Notes under the pieces: generated by a model
Databases searched by the model: none
Told to the model about the DNA's origin: nothing
The model's input: the letters and a program-made list of their open reading frames with translations, nothing else
Shown: piece by piece, positions 1 through 5,943 of the stretch
How the letters are laid out: every line of letters begins with the position of its first letter
Position numbering within the stretch: position 1 is the stretch's first letter
Translations under genes and position numbers: made by a program
Origin: Clostridia bacterium
GTDB taxonomy: Bacteria > Bacillota > Clostridia > CAKSNL01 > HGM11501
Length of the DNA stretch: 10,756 nucleotides
Direction of reading: 5' to 3'
NCBI GenBank assembly: GCA_030535815.1
Contig: JAUNRD010000023.1
Coordinates: forward strand, 2,410-13,165

Positions 1-1012
1 CCAGAAGATTGCACTTTTCTTTGCAAAGAGCGATTGTTTCAATGCACAAATCGCATCCGGTGGGATTTTTGATGAGTGAAATCTGAATACTGTTATCGCC
101 CACCTTAATTACTTCATCACGGCCAAAGCAGCTTTGCTGTTTTTCAATTCCCGCCTTTATAAGCCCCTTCGGAACGCCCATAAGATGTGTTACCGCAAAT
201 GCCGCCAGGGCATTATATATATTATAAAGTCCTGCAACGGAGAGCTTTATATTTTCTTCAGCGATAGTAATCTCTGAGCTTTCTGAGGTTACATTTTTGA
301 GTTCTCCCACCAGATATTCACAATCAGGTCGCTTGAATCCGCATTCAGGACAGTAATAATCTCCCATGTTTTTAACGGTTATATGTCTGTATCTGAACTT
401 TTCACCGCATTCGGGGCAGAACGCCGGCTCCACATCATCGCTCATTTTAGCAAAGCCTTCGGAAAAGCCGAAATAGTAAATGGGATTGTCTCCTTCTATT
501 TTTGAAAAAAGAGGCAAATCTCCGTTTGCCACAAGCTTAGTTTTGGGCGAAAGCTCTATTGCATCCTTGATTTTTCCCCAGGTATTTGATACCTCACCGA
601 ATCTGTCCAGCTGATCTCTGAACACATTGGTAAGGACCATATACTCAGGCTTTATGAAACGGTTAACAATTCTTGTATAAGCTTCGTCACACTCAATAAC
701 CGCCCACTCGCCTTTTTTATAGTTGTTTATAAAGCAGGTGACAATACCGTCAATCATATTTGCACCGGAAGTGTTGCTGACCACCTTATATCCTGCATTT
801 TCCAGTATTCCCGTTATCATGGAGCTGGTCGTTGTCTTACCGTTTGTACCGGTAACCATTATAACTTTATACCCCTCAGCCGCCCTTTTAAGTATGCCCG
901 GAAGTACCTTAAGAGCAATCTTTCCCGGAAGGGAGCTTCCCCCTCCCAAAGCCTTCAGTACTTTGGAAATAAATTTACATAAATATATAACAATCTTATC
1001 TATTTTAACCAC
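1..1012 (-). CDS. murT: MurT, Mur-ligase-like subunit of lipid II isoglutaminyl synthase (3' end outside window)
   Basis: MurT works in the cytoplasm with the amidotransferase GatD to amidate the D-glutamate of lipid II, using ATP and glutamine-derived ammonia. The first 337 codons are visible; the family is about 430-450 residues, so roughly 100 C-terminal residues are missing. Seen in order: a GGGSSLPGK segment (23-31), the P-loop TGTNGKTTT (54-62), an FRDQLDRFGE motif typical of the Mur central domain, and a zinc-ribbon insert with CPEC at 199-202 and CPEC at 221-224, which marks MurT among Mur ligases. Near the edge comes a DUF1727-like KNPTGCDLC segment. The GTG start at 1012 is inferred: it follows an AAGGCAGG-like site, lies just after an in-frame stop, and is preceded by a near-consensus promoter. 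gatD would be expected just beyond the left edge. Identity is secure; the exact start is less so. Confidence 0.93.
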   Translation of the reverse strand, partial: MVKIDKIVIYLCKFISKVLKALGGGSSLPGKIALKVLPGILKRAAEGYKVIMVTGTNGKTTTSSMITGILENAGYKVVSNTSGANMIDGIVTCFINNYKKGEWAVIECDEAYTRIVNRFIKPEYMVLTNVFRDQLDRFGEVSNTWGKIKDAIELSPKTKLVANGDLPLFSKIEGDNPIYYFGFSEGFAKMSDDVEPAFCPECGEKFRYRHITVKNMGDYYCPECGFKRPDCEYLVGELKNVTSESSEITIAEENIKLSVAGLYNIYNALAAFAVTHLMGVPKGLIKAGIEKQQSCFGRDEVIKVGDNSIQISLIKNPTGCDLCIETIALCKEKCNLL

Positions 1013-1038
1013 ATCCTGCCTTCGTAACTTATTATATT

Positions 1039-1067
1039 ATTATAATACATATTCTTTTCTTTATCAA
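1039..1067 (-). promoter_or_regulatory. Sigma-A-type promoter for murT
   Basis: On the minus strand, TTGATA (1067-1062) is separated by exactly 17 bases from a perfect TATAAT (1044-1039). The -10 box lies 26 bases before the inferred GTG start of murT. Five of six -35 bases, all six -10 bases and optimal spacing make this the best promoter match in the window. It is a prediction from consensus only. Confidence 0.75.
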
Positions 1068-1077
1068 GATATTTTTA

Positions 1078-1106
1078 TTGATATATTTCATTTTTTGTGC
1101 TAAACT
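1078..1106 (+). promoter_or_regulatory. Extended -10 promoter for the lnt-birA-GTPase operon
   Basis: TTGATA (1078-1083), a 17-base spacer and TAAACT (1101-1106) with a TGC extended -10 element at 1098-1100 lie 31 bases before the lnt start. The -35 box is only 10 bases from the -35 box of the opposing murT promoter, so the two promoters are back to back. An alternative -10, TATACT at 1106-1111, would have a spacer of 22 bases and is less likely. Confidence 0.6.
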
Positions 1107-1124
1107 ATACTATATTTACGAGAA

Positions 1125-1131
1125 AAGGAGG
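1125..1131 (+). promoter_or_regulatory. Ribosome binding site that fixes the lnt start
   Basis: AAGGAGG lies six bases before the ATG at 1138. This strong site argues against the upstream in-frame ATG at 1078, which would place the predicted promoter inside the coding region and has no comparable site. Confidence 0.85.
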
Positions 1132-1137
1132 CTTACT

Positions 1138-2589
1138 ATGGCTATTATTATATGCATATTGTCCGCAGCATTTTCAGGAATGTCTTTCATAACAGATTAT
1201 ACCTGCCCATTACTTCTTTTCGCCCCGGGACTTTTCTTTTTTTCTCTTTACGATGAAAAGCGTCCCTTTTTTAAAGGCTTTGTCTTCGGTACGGTTTTTT
1301 ATATGTTCAATTCCATTTATCTTTCCAGCTTTGACATTTCCTTTATAACACAGAATTTATTTTTGGCAAAGCTTTTGCCCTTCCTTGCTTATCTGCTTCT
1401 ATGCTCTGTGGAAGGCTTATTCGCCGCTTTTTTTGCAAAAGCTTTTGTTTATTTGAAAAAACGTTCTCCCGAAGGATTCCACACGCTTGTTTTTGCATCA
1501 TTATGGATAATTTATGAATATTTGATTTCACTTCCTGATTATTTCACAGGCTATCCATTCGGAAGAATATCTCTCCCTTTTGCCGCTTGTCCCTGGTTTA
1601 TTCAAAGCGCATCATTATTCGGTTCGCTTTTCATTTCCTTTATAGTAATTTATTTTTCCGCATCCTTTTCGATGTGCTTTATAAAGAAGAGCTCCCGCCC
1701 CATGCTTTACCCATTAATCCTTCTTGTCGCAAATACACTTGTTTCATCTTACCTTTACTCCCTTCCGGACGAAGGTGAAGCTGTAACGGTAAAAGTGGTC
1801 CAGAACGGATACGGTGGCTATGACAAGTGGCTTACTCCTCCGGATGTAATAATAAATGAATCTTCGGCGGAAATTTCAGATACGGAAATTGTACTTTTTG
1901 CAGAAAGTGCAATTCCGCTCCATCTCAATAAAAACATCGCACTTACCACTCTTTCCAAGGCAGCTGAAGATAAAAACATCACCGTACTTTTAGGTGCTCT
2001 CTATGCCGATACTGACGGAAAAAGATACACTTCGGTCTATCATCTTCCCTATGAGGAGGGAGAAGTCTATCACAAAATGCATCCCGTTCCCTTCGGAGAA
2101 TATTATCCCATATTCGACCTCTTTTCAGCCGAGGCCCGTGAGGCAGGTCTATCAAAAGGAAAAGAAGTAAAGCTTTTAAGCGACTACTCCCTTGGACCTG
2201 TTATCTGCTTTGACTCCATGTTTTCATCCTATTCCAATGATGCTGTAAGAAAAGGCGCACGCCTTTTATGCGTATCAACCAACGACTCATGGTTTTCAAA
2301 GGGCAATGCCGCAAAGCTTCACCTTTACCACAGCGTTTACCGCGCGATTGAAAACGGAAGATATGTTGCCAGAAGTGCCTGCACCGGAATATCTGCCTTT
2401 ATTGATTCTTTTGGCAATATTCTTGATACCATCCCTCTTAATGCAGCAGACACAATCAAAGGAACGCTTTTATTGAAGGATGAAATAACTCCCTATACCC
2501 TTTGGGGTGATGTGCCGATTTTAATATATGCAGTTATTGCCATTATTATAGCTTTACTGCGCGACGTAAGGAGGAAGAAAAATGTCTGA
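1138..2589 (+). CDS. lnt: Apolipoprotein N-acyltransferase (Lnt)
   Basis: Lnt is a membrane enzyme that moves an acyl chain from a phospholipid onto the alpha-amino group of the diacylglyceryl-cysteine of lipoproteins, the last step of lipoprotein maturation. The 483-residue product has several hydrophobic segments in the first ~210 residues (about 21-38, 46-64, 74-105, 114-132, 158-182, 190-208). A nitrilase-fold catalytic domain follows (about 215-445), then one C-terminal helix (457-474) and a basic tail. The Glu-Lys-Cys triad is intact: E256 in FAESAIP, K313 in YHKMHPVPFGEYYP and C357 in VICFDS. W385 in NDSW is also typical. Length matches the family (about 500). The gene leads an operon and its last 8 bases overlap birA. 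Lnt is classically Gram-negative and actinobacterial, and Bacilli use other N-acylating enzymes, so its presence beside Firmicute-type genes is notable. The family call is firm; the activity is inferred. Confidence 0.92.
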   Translation: MAIIICILSAAFSGMSFITDYTCPLLLFAPGLFFFSLYDEKRPFFKGFVFGTVFYMFNSIYLSSFDISFITQNLFLAKLLPFLAYLLLCSVEGLFAAFFAKAFVYLKKRSPEGFHTLVFASLWIIYEYLISLPDYFTGYPFGRISLPFAACPWFIQSASLFGSLFISFIVIYFSASFSMCFIKKSSRPMLYPLILLVANTLVSSYLYSLPDEGEAVTVKVVQNGYGGYDKWLTPPDVIINESSAEISDTEIVLFAESAIPLHLNKNIALTTLSKAAEDKNITVLLGALYADTDGKRYTSVYHLPYEEGEVYHKMHPVPFGEYYPIFDLFSAEAREAGLSKGKEVKLLSDYSLGPVICFDSMFSSYSNDAVRKGARLLCVSTNDSWFSKGNAAKLHLYHSVYRAIENGRYVARSACTGISAFIDSFGNILDTIPLNAADTIKGTLLLKDEITPYTLWGDVPILIYAVIAIIIALLRDVRRKKNV

Positions 2590-3307
2590 CACTAAAAACT
2601 ATTTTAAGTTAATATCATTAGACATTACCGATTCCACCAACAATGAAGCAAAGCGTATCATAAAAAATGGCGAAAAAAGCCCCTTTATCGTCATTGCAAG
2701 AGAACAGACCGCAGGCAGAGGAAGACAAGGCAAAACCTTCTTTTCTCCTAAAGATACCGGGCTTTACATGACGGTTTGCTTCCCCATAGAAAAGGATGCA
2801 AAGGATTTTCTATACCTCACATCCGCGGCGGCAGTTTCCGTTGTTGAGGCAATTTATTCTCTTACCGGAGAGCTTTGCGGAATAAAATGGGTAAATGATA
2901 TTTATAAGGACGGACGAAAAATCTGCGGAATTTTAGCAGAGTCCGTACTTTCCGAAAGCCCTTTTATCATCATCGGCATAGGCGTAAACTTAACAACCGC
3001 CTCATTTCCCGATGAAATAGCCCATATCGCTGCAAGTCTGAAAAATCCTTCTGCGACAGCTGATGTTCTTTCAACAGAAATTGCATCAAGACTCAGATAC
3101 TATTTTGATTCAGGCACCTTCACTTTTATGGACTTATACAGAAAATACAGCATCGTCCTTTCTAAGGAAATAACCTACATAAAAAACGGAGAAGCCCAAA
3201 GCGGTACAGTAACTGAAATACTTGATTCCGGCGCTCTTTCAGTAAAACGTGACGACGGAACAATTGAGACTCTCGACTCGGGAGAAATATCATTAAGATT
3301 AAAATAA
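2582..3307 (+). CDS. birA: Biotin--[acetyl-CoA-carboxylase] ligase, short form without DNA-binding domain
   Basis: This enzyme activates biotin to biotinyl-5'-AMP and attaches it to the biotin carrier domain of acetyl-CoA carboxylase or other biotin enzymes in the cytoplasm. The 241-residue product begins directly with the catalytic domain (STNNEAK near 19-24). It carries the adenylate-binding loop GRGRQG (45-50), KWVNDI (102-107), the GRKICGILAE strand with K113, and IGIGVN (131-136). A small SH3-like C-terminal domain (about 190-240) follows. There is no N-terminal winged helix, so it should not act as the biotin-operon repressor, unlike the bifunctional BirA of E. coli or Bacillus. AAGGAGG at 2568-2574, inside the end of lnt, sits seven bases before the ATG; with the ATGTCTGA overlap this suggests coupled translation. 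The identification is firm. Confidence 0.93.
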   Translation: MSDTKNYFKLISLDITDSTNNEAKRIIKNGEKSPFIVIAREQTAGRGRQGKTFFSPKDTGLYMTVCFPIEKDAKDFLYLTSAAAVSVVEAIYSLTGELCGIKWVNDIYKDGRKICGILAESVLSESPFIIIGIGVNLTTASFPDEIAHIAASLKNPSATADVLSTEIASRLRYYFDSGTFTFMDLYRKYSIVLSKEITYIKNGEAQSGTVTEILDSGALSVKRDDGTIETLDSGEISLRLK

Positions 3308-3317
3308 GGAACAAGCT

Positions 3318-5900
3318 ATGAAAAAAATCACTCTGGGCATCCTTGCCCACGTTGACTCCGGTAAAACCACCTTGTCTGAGGCACTTTTATACAACACAGG
3401 CGAAATAAGAAGCCTTGGCAGGGTTGACCACAAAAACACCCATCTTGACACGAACTATATGGAAAAGGACCGTGGGATAACCATCTTTTCTCATCAGGCA
3501 CATTTTAAGCTTTCCGATGCGGAAATAACCTTGCTTGATACTCCCGGGCACGTTGACTTTTCAGCCGAGGCGGAGCGTACCCTCTCGGTGCTTGACTATG
3601 CCGTTTTACTCATAAGTGCCCCTGAAAAAGTGCAAAGCCATACTAAAACACTCTGGGATTTGCTTTCCCACTACTCTGTTCCCACCTTTATTTTCATAAA
3701 CAAGCTTGACCTTGAAAACGAAGGCAAAGAAGCCATTCTTTCCGATATAAGAGAAAACTTAACGCCTCTTTGTGCAGACTTTTCTGCTCTTACCGACGAA
3801 TTTTACGAGGAAGTCGCAACCAATACAGACTGCCTCTTTGACGAATATATAAAATCCGGAAAAATTTCAGATTCTTCTTTAACCGAAGCCATAAAAGAGC
3901 GCAGGCTATTCCCCTGCTTTTTCGGCTCCGCCCTTAAAAACAATGGCGTAGACAAGCTTGCCGAAGCACTATCTGCCTATACAAAGGAGCCTATATATCC
4001 CGAAGCCTTTGGTGCAAGAGTTTATAAAATCACCGAGGATGACAAGGGACAAAGGCTTACCCATATGAAGATAACAGGCGGTTCCTTAAAGGTCAAAACC
4101 GTAATTTCCGAGGATAACCCGGCAGAAAAAATAAACGAGCTTCGCCTCTACAGCGGAGCGGGCTACAAAGCAATTCCCGAAGCCAGTGCCGGCCAGATTG
4201 TTGCCGCAACGGGCATAACTTCCCTTTTCTCGGGAAGCGGTCTTGGCTTTGAAGAGGATTCGTCCGCCCTTTTATCCGAGCCTGTATTTACCTATACCGC
4301 CGCTCTTCCCCCGTCTACGGACATAAGCTACGCCTTATCCGCATTTAAAAAGCTGGAGTCGGAGGAAACAAAGCTTTCCGTAAGCTTTAACGAGGACACA
4401 AGAAAAATAAGCGTCAGCGTAATGGGGAAAATTCAGCTTGAAATATTAAAGCGCCAGCTTTCCGAGCGTTTTTCAATTGATGTGAATTTTGAAAGCTGTT
4501 CCATTTACTATAAGGAGACAATAAAAAACACCGTGGAAGGCGTGGGGCATTTCGAGCCACTGCGCCACTATGCAGAGGTTCACCTTTTAATCGAACCCGG
4601 AAAACGCGGAAGCGGTCTTGTTTTCGGAACTAAAGTGGGCGAAGATCTGCTCTCACGAAACTGGCAGAGATTAATCCTTACACACCTTGCGGAAAAAACT
4701 CACAGAGGGGTACTTACAGGCGCGCCCCTCACCGATGTCAAAATCACGCTGGTTAACGGAAAAGCCCACTTAAAGCACACAGAGGGCGGTGACTTCCGTC
4801 AGGCAACCTACCGTGCCGTAAGGCAGGGACTTATGCAGGCAGAAAGCGTGCTTTTAGAGCCTTATTACGAGTTTGTACTTAAAGTACCCTCCGCATCCAC
4901 AGGCAGAGCTATGACCGACCTTGACAGAATCGGTGCATCTTTTTCTCCGCCCGAGATGCTTGATTCCATCTCCGTAATCAAAGGCAGAGGCCCCGTTTCC
5001 GTTTTATCGGAATATCCTGATACGGTTACAGCCTATACCCACGGTCTCGGAAGCATATCCTTTTCCTACGGTGGCTATGACGAGTGTCTTAATCCCATTG
5101 AGGTTATCGAAAAGAAAAACTATGATCCCGAAGGTGATTTAAGAAACAGCCCTGACTCTGTTTTCTGCAGCGGCGGAAGCGGATTTACCGTTAAGTGGGA
5201 CGAGGTTTTCACCCATATGCACCTTCCCCTTCTTTCCGACAAAAAAGAGGTTTTAGCCCCCTTAAGCGCACCTAAAAGAGAAAAAAAGGATTATTCCGAT
5301 GCAGAATTACTTGAAATTTTCGAGCGTACCTACGGTAAGATAAAGCGCCCGAAGGAGCGCCGCGAAGAAGAAAGGGTTTACGATTATACAAAATCAGAAA
5401 AGCCCCAAAAGGCGAAGCCCTACAAGAATCTTCCCACCTATCTTTTGATTGACGGATATAATGTGATTTATTCCTGGAGCGAATTAAAATCAGTCTCCTC
5501 CGACAGTTTTGATGCGGCAAGACAGCTTTTGGCAGATAAAATCTGCAACTACAACGCCATGGAGGATATAAATATCATTCTGGTTTTTGATGCCTACAAG
5601 GTCAAAGGAAAGCACCGCGAGATTGAGGACTATAACGGCATAAAAATAGTTTATACCAGGGAAGCGGAAACCGCAGATTCCTATATCGAAAAAACCTCGA
5701 AGGAGCTTTCAAAGGAATATCGTGTCAAGGTTGCAACCTCGGATAATTTAGAGCAGGTAATTATTTTCGGTCACGGAGCTGTCCGAATTACGGCAGACGA
5801 GCTGAAAAAGGACATCGAATACGCCGAAACTGCTATGAGACGCATTATTTCCGAAGCCTCCGACGGAGGTGCAACATCCACAATCGAAATAAAACAGTAA
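3318..5900 (+). CDS. TetM/EF-G-like translational GTPase fused to a C-terminal YacP/Rae1-type NYN endoribonuclease domain
   Basis: The N-terminal ~600 residues follow the domain order of ribosome-protection proteins (TetM/TetO) and EF-G. The GTPase domain has AHVDSGKT (10-17), RGITI (52-56), DTPGH (74-78), NKLD (128-131) and GSA (203-205). Domains II (about 230-310), III (about 320-395), IV (about 400-515) and V (about 518-600) follow. A charged linker (about 640-705) leads to a NYN domain (about 706-840) with DGYN (D712), VFDA (D758), ETAD (D787) and TSD (D809), plus FGHGAVR. This closely resembles Bacillus YacP/Rae1, a ribosome-dependent mRNA endonuclease. TetM is about 640 residues, so the extra ~220 are a real extension. 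The domain IV loop (481-494, NGKAHLKHTEGGDF) lacks the YSPVSTP-like loop that TetM inserts at the drug site, so a resistance role is doubtful. The SD (AAGGA, 3306-3310) overlaps the birA stop. Domain calls are firm; the joint function is inferred. Confidence 0.9.
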   Translation: MKKITLGILAHVDSGKTTLSEALLYNTGEIRSLGRVDHKNTHLDTNYMEKDRGITIFSHQAHFKLSDAEITLLDTPGHVDFSAEAERTLSVLDYAVLLISAPEKVQSHTKTLWDLLSHYSVPTFIFINKLDLENEGKEAILSDIRENLTPLCADFSALTDEFYEEVATNTDCLFDEYIKSGKISDSSLTEAIKERRLFPCFFGSALKNNGVDKLAEALSAYTKEPIYPEAFGARVYKITEDDKGQRLTHMKITGGSLKVKTVISEDNPAEKINELRLYSGAGYKAIPEASAGQIVAATGITSLFSGSGLGFEEDSSALLSEPVFTYTAALPPSTDISYALSAFKKLESEETKLSVSFNEDTRKISVSVMGKIQLEILKRQLSERFSIDVNFESCSIYYKETIKNTVEGVGHFEPLRHYAEVHLLIEPGKRGSGLVFGTKVGEDLLSRNWQRLILTHLAEKTHRGVLTGAPLTDVKITLVNGKAHLKHTEGGDFRQATYRAVRQGLMQAESVLLEPYYEFVLKVPSASTGRAMTDLDRIGASFSPPEMLDSISVIKGRGPVSVLSEYPDTVTAYTHGLGSISFSYGGYDECLNPIEVIEKKNYDPEGDLRNSPDSVFCSGGSGFTVKWDEVFTHMHLPLLSDKKEVLAPLSAPKREKKDYSDAELLEIFERTYGKIKRPKERREEERVYDYTKSEKPQKAKPYKNLPTYLLIDGYNVIYSWSELKSVSSDSFDAARQLLADKICNYNAMEDINIILVFDAYKVKGKHREIEDYNGIKIVYTREAETADSYIEKTSKELSKEYRVKVATSDNLEQVIIFGHGAVRITADELKKDIEYAETAMRRIISEASDGGATSTIEIKQ

Positions 5901-5943
5901 AAAAAGCGAGGCTTCAGGCACTAAACCTGAAGCCTCGCTTTTT
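5901..5943. terminator. Bidirectional rho-independent terminator between convergent genes
   Basis: A perfect 13-bp stem (5906-5918 with 5926-5938, GCGAGGCTTCAGG on the left arm) encloses a 7-base loop. Five As precede it (5901-5905) and five Ts follow it (5939-5943), so it reads as a stem plus U-tract on both strands. It starts directly after the stop of the GTPase-NYN gene and runs into the stop codon of the convergent beta-glucosidase gene. Confidence 0.92.

Noticed and set aside
723..1103. Open frame of 126 codons on the plus strand
   Set aside because: It is antisense to murT and crosses the divergent promoter region; the minus-strand murT frame is clearly the coding one.
1078..1137. Upstream in-frame ATG at 1078 as the start of lnt
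   Set aside because: It overlaps the predicted promoter and has no good ribosome binding site, whereas AAGGAGG lies six bases before the ATG at 1138.
3162..3350. Possible gene or internal control element at the birA/GTPase junction
   Set aside because: The minus-strand frame there is antisense to two well-supported genes, and no terminator or promoter is visible in the 10-base gap.
5272..5520. Open frame of 82 codons on the minus strand
   Set aside because: It is antisense to the linker and NYN start of the fusion gene and has no recognisable protein features.
3318..5900. Annotation as a tetracycline-resistance ribosome protection protein
   Set aside because: The scaffold is TetM-like, but the domain IV loop lacks the TetM motif and a NYN nuclease domain is attached, so resistance is not supported.
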